Of a DNA stretch of 64,000 nucleotides, positions 9,384 through 19,844 are shown in pieces (the first letter of the stretch is position 1; each line of letters opens with the position of its first letter). The DNA lies in the NCBI RefSeq assembly GCF_019029495.1, contig NZ_JAERQM010000003.1, positions 1 through 64,000 of the forward strand. Direction: 5' to 3'. The DNA is from Falsiroseomonas oleicola (GTDB taxonomy: Bacteria > Pseudomonadota > Alphaproteobacteria > Acetobacterales > Acetobacteraceae). The position numbers were made by a program, and so were the translations under genes. Below the pieces are notes generated by a model. The model had not been told where the DNA came from, ran no database searches, and was given only the letters and a program-made list of their open reading frames with translations.

Positions 9384-12067
9384 TCGACCTCGCCTTCACC
9401 CTGAACGGCGCGCCCTGCACCGTCGCCGCGCCGCCCTTCGCGCCGCTGTCGGATACGCTGCGCGAAAGGCTCGGCCTGACCGGCACGAAGGAGGGTTGCA
9501 ACGCCGGCGATTGCGGTGCCTGCACGGTGCTCGTGGATGGCGCGCAGGCCTGCGCCTGCCTGATCCCCTCGGCCCAGGCGCAGGGCGCCGAGATCCAGAC
9601 CGTGGACGCGACGCAGGGCGCGGTGGGCGCCGTGCTGGCGCGGCTGCGCGCGTCCTTCCTGGCCCATGGCGCGGCGCAGTGCGGCATCTGCTCGCCGGGG
9701 ATGTTGATGGCCGCGGCCGACCTGCTGCTGCGCGATGCGGCGCCGGATCGTGCGGCGGTGCGTGATGCACTGGGCGGCGTGCTGTGCCGCTGCACCGGCT
9801 ATGCCAAGATCCTGGACGCCGTGCTGGATGCGGCGCCGAAGGCCGTCCCTGCGCCGCTCGCGGGCGAGGCCGTCGGCGCCAGCATCGCGCGGCTCGATGG
9901 CGTGGCAAAGCTGGATGGTACGGACCGTTTTGGTGCGGATGAGGCGCCGGCGGATGCGCTGTGGCTGCGCGTGGTGCGATCGCCGCATGCCAGCGCGCGC
10001 TTTTCGCTCGGCGATCTGGAAGCCGCAAGGCGCGAGCTGGGGCTGGAGGCCATCCTGACCGCGGCCGATGTGCCTGGCGTCAACGCCTTCGGCATCATGC
10101 CGAACCTGAAGGACCAGCCCGTGCTGGCGGATGGCCTCGTGCGCTTCCGCGGCGAGGCGGTGCTCGGCCTGGTCGGCACGCGCGAGGCCGTGGCGGCGGT
10201 GCGCGATGCGGCGCTGCCGATCACCTGGCATCCCCTGCTTGCGCTGCATGGCGCCGAAGCCGCCAGCGCGGCGGAGGCGCCGCAGTTGCATGCGCATGCG
10301 CCGAACAATCTGCTGATCGAGGGACGGCTCAATCGCGGCACGCCGGCGCGCGACGTCGCCCATGCCGAAGGCCGCTTCACCACAGCCTTCGTCGAGCACG
10401 CCTATATCGAACCCGAGGCGGGCTATGCGCAGCCCGCGCCAGATGGCTTGGGCATGGAGGTTTTTGCCTGCACCCAGGCGCCCTATATGGACCGCGAGGA
10501 GACCGCACGCGTGCTCGGCGTGGCGGAGGAACTCGTGAGAATCCGCCCCAGCGCCTGCGGTGGCGGCTTTGGTGGCAAGCTGGATGTCTCGGTGCAGCCG
10601 CTGCTGGCGGTGGCCGCGCGCAAGCTGAACCGGCCGGTGCGCATCATCTATTCGCGCGCCGAGAGCATGGCGAGCACCACCAAGCGCCACCCCGCCAGCA
10701 TCACCGCGCGCATGGCCGCCGATGCGCAGGGCCACTTCACCAGCTATGAATTCGATGCGGACTTCAACACCGGCGCCTATGCGAGCTGGGGCGCCACCGT
10801 CGCCAATCGCGTGCCCGTGCATGCGGGTGGCCCCTACCGCATCGCCAATCTCCGCAACCGCGCGCGCGCCATCTACACCAACGATACGCCCGCCGGCGCC
10901 TTTCGTGGCTTTGGTGTTCCGCAGGCGGCGATCGCGACGGAATCTCTGGTGGATGACCTGGCCGAACAGCTCGGCCTCGATCGCTGGGAGATCCGCCGCC
11001 GCAACGCCATCGGCCGCGGCGACACGACGCATAGCGGCCAGGTCCTGCACGCCTCCGCCGGGCTGCCGGAATGCCTGGATGCGCTGAAGCCGGATTGGGA
11101 GGCGATGCTGGCGCAGGTCGCCTCGCATAATGCCGATGAGCCGCGCATCAGGCTCGGCGCCGGCATTGCCTGCATGTGGTATGGCTGCGGCAATACCAGC
11201 ATGTCCAACCCCTCCCGCATGAAGCTCACGCTGGCACGCGATGGGACGCTGACGCTGTTCAACGGCGCCGTGGATATCGGCCAGGGCAGCACCACCGTCA
11301 TGGCCCAGATCTGCGCGGATGCGCTGGGACTGCCGCTGGAGAACTTCCGCTTCGTGCTGGGCGATACCTCCCGCACCTACGACGCCGGCAAGACCAGCGC
11401 CTCCCGCCAGACGTTTGTGAGTGGTCGCGCGGCGATGGAGACGGGGCTGGCGCTGCGGCGGCGGATTCTCGCCCTGGCCAATGCGGGCGACGATGCCGCG
11501 CTGCGGCTGGAAGGCACGCAACTGCATGTCGGCAGCGCGCGGGTGATCGACCTGGCGACGCTGCCCGCGGACCTCGAAGCCGAAGGCCGCTATGACCCTC
11601 CGACCACGGCGCTCGACGAGAACGGCCAGGGCACGCCCTATGCCACCTACGGCTTTGCCGCGCAGATCGCGCTGGTCTCGGTGGACACCGGGCTCGGCGT
11701 CACCAAGGTGCGGCGCATCGTGGCGGCACAGGATGTGGGCCGCGCGGTGAATCCCACGCTCGTGCTCGGCCAGATCCATGGCGGCATCGCCCAGGGCCTC
11801 GGCTTGGCGCTGATGGAGGAATTTCTTCCAGGCCGTACGGAAAACCTGCACGACTACCTGATCCCGACCGTGGGCGACGTGCCGGAGATCGCGGTGCATC
11901 TGATCGAGGATCCGGAACCCGAAGGCCCTTATGGGGCAAAAGGCGTTGGCGAGCCGGCGCTGGTGCCGACCGCGCCGGCCATCCTCTCGGCCATCCGCCA
12001 CGCCACCGGCGTCACCCTGCGCCAGGTGCCCGTGCTGCCGCACCGGCTGTGGGAGCAGATGCGATGA
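9380..12067 (+). CDS. Molybdenum hydroxylase, fused [2Fe-2S] and molybdopterin subunit
   Basis: This 895-residue xanthine oxidase-family protein hydroxylates a carbon next to a ring nitrogen or an aldehyde, using water as oxygen donor. Cys40, 45, 48 and 60 form the plant-type [2Fe-2S] site, and Cys101, 104, 136 and 138 the second cluster. The rest is the molybdopterin cytosine dinucleotide domain, with CGGGFGGKLD, GAFRGFGVPQ and the catalytic glutamate in GVGEP (about residue 858). The chain resembles a CoxS-CoxL fusion and is close in size to Mop-type aldehyde oxidoreductases, but here a separate FAD subunit is encoded just upstream. The neighbouring reductase homologue suggests a nicotinate-like or other N-heterocycle substrate; this is inference. 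Confidence 0.92.
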   Translation: MIDLAFTLNGAPCTVAAPPFAPLSDTLRERLGLTGTKEGCNAGDCGACTVLVDGAQACACLIPSAQAQGAEIQTVDATQGAVGAVLARLRASFLAHGAAQCGICSPGMLMAAADLLLRDAAPDRAAVRDALGGVLCRCTGYAKILDAVLDAAPKAVPAPLAGEAVGASIARLDGVAKLDGTDRFGADEAPADALWLRVVRSPHASARFSLGDLEAARRELGLEAILTAADVPGVNAFGIMPNLKDQPVLADGLVRFRGEAVLGLVGTREAVAAVRDAALPITWHPLLALHGAEAASAAEAPQLHAHAPNNLLIEGRLNRGTPARDVAHAEGRFTTAFVEHAYIEPEAGYAQPAPDGLGMEVFACTQAPYMDREETARVLGVAEELVRIRPSACGGGFGGKLDVSVQPLLAVAARKLNRPVRIIYSRAESMASTTKRHPASITARMAADAQGHFTSYEFDADFNTGAYASWGATVANRVPVHAGGPYRIANLRNRARAIYTNDTPAGAFRGFGVPQAAIATESLVDDLAEQLGLDRWEIRRRNAIGRGDTTHSGQVLHASAGLPECLDALKPDWEAMLAQVASHNADEPRIRLGAGIACMWYGCGNTSMSNPSRMKLTLARDGTLTLFNGAVDIGQGSTTVMAQICADALGLPLENFRFVLGDTSRTYDAGKTSASRQTFVSGRAAMETGLALRRRILALANAGDDAALRLEGTQLHVGSARVIDLATLPADLEAEGRYDPPTTALDENGQGTPYATYGFAAQIALVSVDTGLGVTKVRRIVAAQDVGRAVNPTLVLGQIHGGIAQGLGLALMEEFLPGRTENLHDYLIPTVGDVPEIAVHLIEDPEPEGPYGAKGVGEPALVPTAPAILSAIRHATGVTLRQVPVLPHRLWEQMR

Positions 12068-13560
12068 GCGACCATGGCAGCCTCGCCGCACGTTCGCAGA
12101 AATTCGGCGCGGCGGAAGGCGACCAGGGCATCGTGCGCTGCGATGCCTGCCCCGTGCTGTGCCGTATCCGTCCCGGCCGCAGTGGCGCCTGCTCGCGCTA
12201 TGCCAATGACAACGGCCAGCTTGTCCGTACCGATCCGGCGGTGACGCTGGCGCGTGCGGTGGAGAACGGCGGCCCCGTCGTGGCTTTCGCGGAGGGTGGC
12301 TGGGACGGACAGTTGCTCGATCCCTCCCACGCCTTCGTCACCGGCATCGGCGCCGGCACCACCTATCCAGACTACAAGCCCGCCCCCTTCATCGTCGGCG
12401 CCAGCCATTCGGGGGTGGATACCGTCACCATCGTGACGGAGGGAATCTTCAGCTATTGCGGCGTGAAGGTGAAGATCGACACGGATCGGCACCTCGGCGC
12501 CGAAACCGCCGCCGTGCGCGCCAATGGCGAACAGGTGGGCCATGTCACCACCGCCGAATATGGCAGCCAGATGCTGTCGCTCGGCGGCGTGCGGCACCTC
12601 ACCGGCGGTTCCAAGCGCGAAGGCACCACCACCTGCGACACGCTGCTGAAACTGTGTGCGGGTGACGCGGTGGAACTCACCATCGATGGTGGCCACGCGG
12701 TCCGCGTGCAGGCCGGCCAGGCGCCGATTGTGGATGGCAAGCCGGAGGTGCGCATGCGCGTCGGCTGCGGCAGCGCCACCATCGGCATCTTCGCGCAACA
12801 GTGGCTCGGCCAGGTGGATGAGGTGATCGTGGTGGATGACCACATCACCGGCCTGCTCTCCGAACACCAGGCGGGCAAGGTGCTCGGCATGAAGCCCACC
12901 GGCATACGGCTGCGCGGGCGGCGCTCCACGCCCGGCCGGTATTTCCAGGTGGCGAATCCGGGCCTCGGCTGGGGCGGCACGGATATCAGCGACCCGCTGG
13001 CGATCATCGAGAGCATCGACCCGAAGACCGCCTGGCCCGGGCTGCGCCTGCTGCTGACCTCCACCACCGGGGAGGATGCGCTGTGGTGCGTGCTGGACGA
13101 TGCGCTTCGCCCGGTGCCGGCGGAGATGCCGGATGGCGTCGCGAAAGTGGTTGAGCGGATCGGCGAGAATTGCGAGCCATCTCTCTGCAGCGTCATCTTC
13201 ATGGCAGGCGCCGGCGGGTCGCTGCGCGCGGGCGTTACGGAAAATCCCGTGCTGCTGACGCGCAGCGTGGCCTCGGGCGAAACCCGCGTCACCATGGGCG
13301 GCGCGCCGGTCTATCTCTGGCCCGGCGGCGGCATCACGGTGATGGCGGATGTGCTGCGGCTGCCGAAGAACGCCTTTGGCTATGTGCCGACGCCCGCCAT
13401 CGTCGCGCCCATCGAATTCACGCTGCCGCGCGCGCTGTATGAGCGCCTCGGCGGGCACATGGCCGAGATTGTGCCGGTGCAGGATCTTCTCCGGGATCTC
13501 GGCCCCTCGCTGCGCGTCGAGGACTGGCAGGCCGACAATCCCTGGCCCTTCACCGGCTGA
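12064..13560 (+). CDS. 6-hydroxynicotinate reductase homologue
   Basis: This 498-residue protein matches my recollection of the 6-hydroxynicotinate reductase family known from anaerobic nicotinate fermentation (Eubacterium barkeri Hnr), which reduces the hydroxylated pyridine ring. Near the N-terminus Cys26, 29, 33 and 43 (CX2CX3CX9C) could hold an iron-sulfur cluster. A GSATIG segment around residues 236-241, with Thr239, resembles flavin-attachment sites of ApbE substrates. ATG 12064 overlaps the hydroxylase stop codon. The order molybdenum hydroxylase then reductase mirrors the first two steps of nicotinate fermentation, but the real substrate is unknown. Confidence 0.75.
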   Translation: MSDHGSLAARSQKFGAAEGDQGIVRCDACPVLCRIRPGRSGACSRYANDNGQLVRTDPAVTLARAVENGGPVVAFAEGGWDGQLLDPSHAFVTGIGAGTTYPDYKPAPFIVGASHSGVDTVTIVTEGIFSYCGVKVKIDTDRHLGAETAAVRANGEQVGHVTTAEYGSQMLSLGGVRHLTGGSKREGTTTCDTLLKLCAGDAVELTIDGGHAVRVQAGQAPIVDGKPEVRMRVGCGSATIGIFAQQWLGQVDEVIVVDDHITGLLSEHQAGKVLGMKPTGIRLRGRRSTPGRYFQVANPGLGWGGTDISDPLAIIESIDPKTAWPGLRLLLTSTTGEDALWCVLDDALRPVPAEMPDGVAKVVERIGENCEPSLCSVIFMAGAGGSLRAGVTENPVLLTRSVASGETRVTMGGAPVYLWPGGGITVMADVLRLPKNAFGYVPTPAIVAPIEFTLPRALYERLGGHMAEIVPVQDLLRDLGPSLRVEDWQADNPWPFTG

Positions 13561-13561
13561 C

Positions 13562-14413
13562 ATGCCGAGCGTGCAGCGCCTGACCGGGGATCGGCTGCAT
13601 CTTCAGCACGGCCCGATCGACATCGTGCTGCGCGCCTGGGGGCCGCCCGATGCCGTCGCCGCGGCGGAGGCCGCCGCCATCGCGCGGTTCGACACTGCGC
13701 TGGACGAGTTGGTGGCCGAATTGCCGCTGCTGCGCCGCGCCACCGATGCCGCCACGCCGCCATGTGGCGCCATCGCGCGGACGATGCACGCCGCCTGCCT
13801 GCCCTATTCCGCGCGCGGCGTCTTCGTCACGCCGATGGCGGCGGTGGCGGGCGCGGTGGCGGATGCGTTGCTGGCGGCGATGCGCCACGCCGCGCCGGAC
13901 CTCACCCGCGCCTTCGTCAATGATGGCGGCGATATCGCCGTGCTGGCCGGGGATGGCCTGGATATCGGCATGGCCGCCAACCCCGGCGGCGCGTTCGATG
14001 GCGCGCTGCATCTGCGCGCGGTGGATGGCATTGGCGGCATCGCCACCTCCGGCCGGCATGGCCGATCCTTCTCGCTGGGCATCGCCGATGCCGTCACGGT
14101 GCTGGCCCCCACCGCCGCGGCGGCGGATGTGGCGGCGACGCTGATCGCGAATGCGGTGGATGTGGTGAGCCCCGCCATCGCCCGCCATCCCGCCTGCGCG
14201 CTCGACCTGGACAGTGACCTTGGCGCGCGGCTGGTGACGGTGGAGGTCGGCCCGCTCACCGCGATCGAGATCGACACGGCCCTCGAATCCGGCGCCGCCT
14301 TCGCCGAATCCTGCTGTCGGGCCGGCCTGATCCGCGCTGCCGCACTGCGCCTCGGCGGCCGGTTCCGCATGGCCGGCATTCCCTTCCCCCTGCTGACGGA
14401 ATCCCGCCCATGA
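13562..14413 (+). CDS. UPF0280 family protein (ApbE-related fold)
   Basis: This 283-residue protein belongs to the UPF0280 family, which is distantly related to ApbE FAD:protein FMN transferases. Recognisable segments are FVNDGGDIAVLAG, IGMAANPGG and GGIATSGRHGRSFSLGIADAVTV, the last matching the ApbE-like 'TSG' and 'ADAvTV' region. No signal peptide is visible, so it should act in the cytoplasm. It starts one base after the reductase homologue's stop and overlaps the next gene by ATGA. A role in flavinylating or otherwise maturing the neighbouring reductase is a reasonable hypothesis but is not shown by the sequence. Confidence 0.8.
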   Translation: MPSVQRLTGDRLHLQHGPIDIVLRAWGPPDAVAAAEAAAIARFDTALDELVAELPLLRRATDAATPPCGAIARTMHAACLPYSARGVFVTPMAAVAGAVADALLAAMRHAAPDLTRAFVNDGGDIAVLAGDGLDIGMAANPGGAFDGALHLRAVDGIGGIATSGRHGRSFSLGIADAVTVLAPTAAAADVAATLIANAVDVVSPAIARHPACALDLDSDLGARLVTVEVGPLTAIEIDTALESGAAFAESCCRAGLIRAAALRLGGRFRMAGIPFPLLTESRP

Positions 14414-14997
14414 CCCAGACACTCGAAATCCGGAAGACGGTGCTTTGCGTCGAGGAAGTTCGCCACGACGGCGGCCCACCGCTGACCACGCCCATCCTGA
14501 AGGGCTGGTGCGCCGTCATCCTCAAAAACCCCTTCGCCGGACGGCATGAGTCCGATCTGATGTGGATGATGGAGGCGATGAAGCCGATCGGCCTGATGGT
14601 CGCGGAAAGGCTGCTGGCCGGCCTCGGCGGCGACCCGGCGCGGATTGAGGCCTATGGCAAGGGCGGCCTGGTCGGCGCGGCCGGGGAGTTGGAGCACGGC
14701 GCGCTGTGGCATGTGGCCGGCGGCTATGCGATGCGCGGGCTGCTCGGCCAGGCGCTGTCCATCGTGCCCTCCATGACCAAGGTCGGGCCGATGGGCGCCA
14801 TGCTGGACCTGCCGATCCACCACCGCAACGCCGCCTATGTCCGCAGCCATTTCGACGGCATCACCGCGACCGTGCCGGATGCGCCGCGGCCGGACGAAAT
14901 CCTGTTCGCGCTGGCCATGACCACCGGCGGCCGCCCGCATGCGCGCGTCGGCGGGCTGACGCAGGCGGCGATCAGCGCCTGGGACGGGCAGCGGTGA
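14410..14997 (+). CDS. 'Amino acid synthesis' family protein (PF06684), function unknown
   Basis: This 195-residue protein fits the small family named 'amino acid synthesis' (PF06684). Despite the name, I know of no proven activity. Visible features are an N-terminal RKTVLCVEEVRHDGG, KGWCAVILKNPFAGRHE, a histidine-rich stretch ELEHGALWHVAGG and the C-terminal TTGGRPHARVGGL. It is the last gene of the heterocycle operon, overlapping UPF0280 by ATGA, and its 3' end overlaps the convergent regulator gene by 26 bases. Its co-occurrence with the reductase and UPF0280 genes argues for a catalytic or maturation role in the same pathway. Confidence 0.75.
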   Translation: MTQTLEIRKTVLCVEEVRHDGGPPLTTPILKGWCAVILKNPFAGRHESDLMWMMEAMKPIGLMVAERLLAGLGGDPARIEAYGKGGLVGAAGELEHGALWHVAGGYAMRGLLGQALSIVPSMTKVGPMGAMLDLPIHHRNAAYVRSHFDGITATVPDAPRPDEILFALAMTTGGRPHARVGGLTQAAISAWDGQR

Positions 14998-15943
14998 CCT
15001 CGCCACGCCGGTCCTGCCGCGGCGATCGCCCGAAGCGCGCCGCATAGGCCCGCGAGAAATGCGCCGCGCTGACGAAGCCGCAGGCCATCGCCACCTGAAG
15101 CACCGAGAGCGCGGTCTGCCGCAACAGCCGCCGCGCATGATCGAGCCGAAGGCCCAGGTAATGCGCGCCGATGGTCAGGCCCAGATGGCCGCGGAACAGC
15201 CTTTCCAACTGCCGTACCGAAAGGCCGGCGCTGGTCGCCAGCGCCTCGCGCGGCAGCGGGTCCTCGATGGCGCGCTCCATCTGTTCCAGCGCCGCCAGCA
15301 GGCTGGGGTGGTTGGTGTCGTAGCGTTCCGGCAGGCCCATCCGCTGCGGCTCGTCCCCCGCCCGCGGCCGGGTGTGCAGGAACCACTCAGCCACCGCGCG
15401 GGCCAGGGGCCGGCCCTGCGCCGCCTCGATCAGCGCCAGCATCATGTCGAGCGCCGCGGTGCCGCCGGAGCAGGTGCAACGATCCCGGTCCACCTCAAAA
15501 AGCGCGCCGGTCACGGTCAGGCCAGGGAAACGCTCGGCCATCGCCGGCACGTAGTCCCAATGCGCCGTGCAGCGGTAGCCCTGGAGCAGCCCGGCGCGCG
15601 CCAGGATATAGGCCCCGCCGGAAATGCCGCCGATGCGGATGCCGCGCGCGGCTTCCGCCCGCAGCCAGGCGAGCGTCGCGGGATGCTCGAATTCCGCGGG
15701 ATTGCCACCGGCGCAGACGAACAGCAGGTCGATCTGCCCCGGCCGCGCCAATCCCTGGTCCGCCATGATGCCCACGCCATTGGAGGCCCGCACCGGCAGC
15801 CCATCCGGCGAGATGTGCACCCATTCATAGAGTTTGGTGCCGGCCAGGTCGTTGGCGGCACGGAAGGGCTCCACCGCGCAGCCATAGGACAGCAGCGCGA
15901 AGCCGGGCAGCAGCAGGAAGCCGATGCGCAGCACGGCCGGCAT
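14972..15943 (-). CDS. GlxA family AraC-type transcriptional regulator
   Basis: This is a DNA-binding regulator with an N-terminal DJ-1/PfpI (GATase1-like) domain and a C-terminal AraC helix-turn-helix domain. The first half shows RIGFLLLPGFALLSYG and GGISGGAYILARAGLL. The C-terminal 100 residues show ALATSAGLSVRQLERLFRGHLG and ACGFVSAAHFSRAYAARFG, the two AraC helix-turn-helix units. I start at ATG 15943 (323 residues) because GGAG lies 7 bases upstream; an earlier ATG at 16042 would add a Pro/Arg-rich, unconserved-looking 33 residues. It is convergent with the heterocycle operon and may control it or another locus. Confidence 0.88.
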   Translation of the reverse strand: MPAVLRIGFLLLPGFALLSYGCAVEPFRAANDLAGTKLYEWVHISPDGLPVRASNGVGIMADQGLARPGQIDLLFVCAGGNPAEFEHPATLAWLRAEAARGIRIGGISGGAYILARAGLLQGYRCTAHWDYVPAMAERFPGLTVTGALFEVDRDRCTCSGGTAALDMMLALIEAAQGRPLARAVAEWFLHTRPRAGDEPQRMGLPERYDTNHPSLLAALEQMERAIEDPLPREALATSAGLSVRQLERLFRGHLGLTIGAHYLGLRLDHARRLLRQTALSVLQVAMACGFVSAAHFSRAYAARFGRSPRQDRRGEVTAARPRR

Positions 15944-16167
15944 GCCACGCTCCGTCCCGCGGACCAAAGCGCCCCTGCGCGGCGGTGCGACCGGGTCGTG
16001 TGGAGCGGAGGCCGGAACGCGGGAGGTGGGCTTGCTGGGCATTGGGGCACGTCATGGTGGAGCCGGAACAAGGCACTGTCCACCTTGGGCTGAACCGTTC
16101 ATTATGAGGAACCCTGGCGGAGTCATTTCGTTCCTGCCATTGCACCCCCTCCGCGAAGGATTTCTCC

Positions 16168-16977
16168 ATGCGCATCCGCGCCGGCTGCCAGATAACCTAT
16201 GACTGCCCGCAGCCGACGCCGATGCTGCTGATGGTGAACCCGCATCCCTCCCGCGCGCCGGACCTGATCGGACCGCATGAGATCAGCTTCAATCCGCCGA
16301 TCCCGCATCACGACTATCAGGACGGCTTCGGCAATACCTGCACCCGCATCGTCGCCCCCACCGGGCGGCTGGTGATCCGCACCAACTTCCTGGTGCAGGA
16401 CAGCGGGTTGACGGACCCGGTGCATCCCGAAGCACGGCAGCACCGGGTGGAGGACCTGCCCGACGACGCGCTGGTCTATCTGCTGGGCAGTCGCTACTGC
16501 GATACGGACAAGCTGGGCAATTTCGCCTGGGCGCAGTTCGGCCAGGGGCCGGAAGGCTGGGCGCGGGTGCAGGCCATCTGCGACTATGCGCACAACCACA
16601 TCAAGTTCGACTATCAGCGGGCGAGCGCCACCCGCAGCGCGCATGACGCGCATCAGGAACAGGTCGGCGTCTGCCGCGACTTCGCGCATCTCGCGGTCAC
16701 ACTGTGCCGCTGCGTCAATATCCCTGCCCGCTACTGCACCGGCTATCTGGGCGATATCGGCATGCCGCCGCCCTATGGCCCGATGGATTTCGCCGCATGG
16801 TTCGAGGTGTATCTGGACGGCGCCTGGCACACCTTCGACGCGCGCAACAACATGCCGCGCATCGGTCGCATCCTGATGGCACGCGGGCGCGATGCCACCG
16901 ATGTGGCCATCGCCACCACCTTCGGCCCCTGCACCCTGGCCGACTTCCAGGTCTTCACGGATGAGGTCACCGGCTGA
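16168..16977 (+). CDS. Transglutaminase-like family protein
   Basis: This 269-residue protein has a bacterial transglutaminase/protease-like core. GVCRDFAHLAVTLCR carries the presumed nucleophile Cys169, and DGAWHTFDARNN carries the Asp of the triad. At the position where transglutaminases usually have His (HAWFE) this protein reads AAWFE, so the classical triad looks incomplete. This may be a feature of the subfamily. There is no signal peptide, so it is probably cytoplasmic. The start has a purine-rich site (GCGAAGGA) 7 to 8 bases upstream. The N-formylglutamate amidohydrolase gene begins one base after its stop codon. Confidence 0.82.
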   Translation: MRIRAGCQITYDCPQPTPMLLMVNPHPSRAPDLIGPHEISFNPPIPHHDYQDGFGNTCTRIVAPTGRLVIRTNFLVQDSGLTDPVHPEARQHRVEDLPDDALVYLLGSRYCDTDKLGNFAWAQFGQGPEGWARVQAICDYAHNHIKFDYQRASATRSAHDAHQEQVGVCRDFAHLAVTLCRCVNIPARYCTGYLGDIGMPPPYGPMDFAAWFEVYLDGAWHTFDARNNMPRIGRILMARGRDATDVAIATTFGPCTLADFQVFTDEVTG

Positions 16978-16978
16978 G

Positions 16979-17698
16979 ATGGTGCCTGCCGTCAGCGTGG
17001 TGAATGAGGGCGGCAGCTCTCCCCTCGTGTTGGTCTGCGAACACGCCAGCAACCACATCCCGGAAGGCTTCGCGGGCCTGGGCCTGCCGCTGGAGGAATT
17101 GCGGCGGCACATCGCCTGGGACATCGGCGCGGCGGCCCTGGCCGGGCGGCTCGCCGCGCTGCTGGATGCGCCGCTGTTCCTGTCCGGCACTTCGCGCCTG
17201 CTGATCGACTGCAACCGCCCACCCGGCGTGCCCAGCAGCATCCCACGGCGCAGCGAGGCCACCGACATCCCGGGCAACCAGGGGCTGACGCCGGCGCAGG
17301 TGGCGCAGCGGCAGGACGACTACTTCTGGCCCTTCCAGCACCGCATCGCGCAGTTCCTGGATGCGCAGCCGACCCGCTTCATCCTCGGCGTGCACAGCTT
17401 CACGCCGGTATTCCATGGCATTCCCCGCCCCTGGCAGGCCGGCGTGCTGTATGGCGAGGCCACCGTCTTCGGCGCCGCCCTGATCGCAGGGCTGCGGCAG
17501 GACCCGGCACTGACCGTGGGCGACAACGAACCCTACCGGATCGAACTGGCCGAGGACTACACCGTGCCGGTGCATGGCGATGCCCGTGGCATTCCCGCCG
17601 CGCTGATCGAGGTGCGGCAGGATCTTCTGGCCGATCCGGCCGGGATCGAGGCCTGGGCGCTGCGGCTGGCCCCCGTGCTGGCCGCCGCCATCGCCTGA
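16979..17698 (+). CDS. N-formylglutamate amidohydrolase family protein
   Basis: This 239-residue cytoplasmic hydrolase belongs to the PF05013 family, which includes HutG-type deformylases of histidine degradation. The N-terminal LVCEHASNHIPEGF, the central LLIDCNRPPG and the HSFTPV segment are typical metal- and substrate-binding regions. It follows the transglutaminase gene by one base. No other hut gene is in the window, so assignment to histidine degradation is not supported; the family also acts on other N-acylated amino acids. Confidence 0.85.
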   Translation: MVPAVSVVNEGGSSPLVLVCEHASNHIPEGFAGLGLPLEELRRHIAWDIGAAALAGRLAALLDAPLFLSGTSRLLIDCNRPPGVPSSIPRRSEATDIPGNQGLTPAQVAQRQDDYFWPFQHRIAQFLDAQPTRFILGVHSFTPVFHGIPRPWQAGVLYGEATVFGAALIAGLRQDPALTVGDNEPYRIELAEDYTVPVHGDARGIPAALIEVRQDLLADPAGIEAWALRLAPVLAAAIA

Positions 17699-17736
17699 AG
17701 CCGCTGCCTGAAACCGACCGGCGGGACGGTTTCACC

Positions 17737-17765
17737 TTGCAACGGACCCCCGGCCGCCCGATATT
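17737..17765 (+). promoter_or_regulatory. Promoter of groESL
   Basis: TTGCAA (17737-17742) and GATATT (17760-17765) form a -35/-10 pair with a 17-base spacer. The CIRCE operator begins immediately after the -10 box, which is the normal arrangement for HrcA-controlled groESL promoters. Confidence 0.75.
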
Positions 17766-17794
17766 GCTGGCACTCCGAGGGGCCGAGTGCCAGC
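17766..17794. promoter_or_regulatory. CIRCE operator (HrcA binding site)
   Basis: GCTGGCACTC (17766-17775), a 9-base spacer and GAGTGCCAGC (17785-17794) form a perfect inverted repeat. This is the CIRCE element (consensus TTAGCACTC-N9-GAGTGCTAA) with GC-rich outer positions. HrcA bound here would repress groESL except under heat or folding stress. hrcA itself is not in the window. Confidence 0.9.
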
Positions 17795-17845
17795 CCGCGC
17801 GGCTGCCCCCGACCGGGGCGCGACATCCGCGAAAGAAACCCCACC

Positions 17846-19808
<1,963 letters not shown>

Positions 19809-19814
19809 GCAAAA

Positions 19815-19837
19815 GGCCGGAAGCGCTGCTTCCGGCC
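19815..19837. terminator. Bidirectional hairpin terminator between groEL and amidohydrolase
   Basis: GGCCGGAAGC (19815-19824), loop GCT and GCTTCCGGCC (19828-19837) form a perfect 10-base stem between two converging genes. AAAA lies on its left side, so read on the minus strand the hairpin is followed by TTTT, a good intrinsic terminator for the amidohydrolase. In the groEL direction the T tract is poor. Confidence 0.8.
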
Positions 19838-19844
19838 ATTCGGA

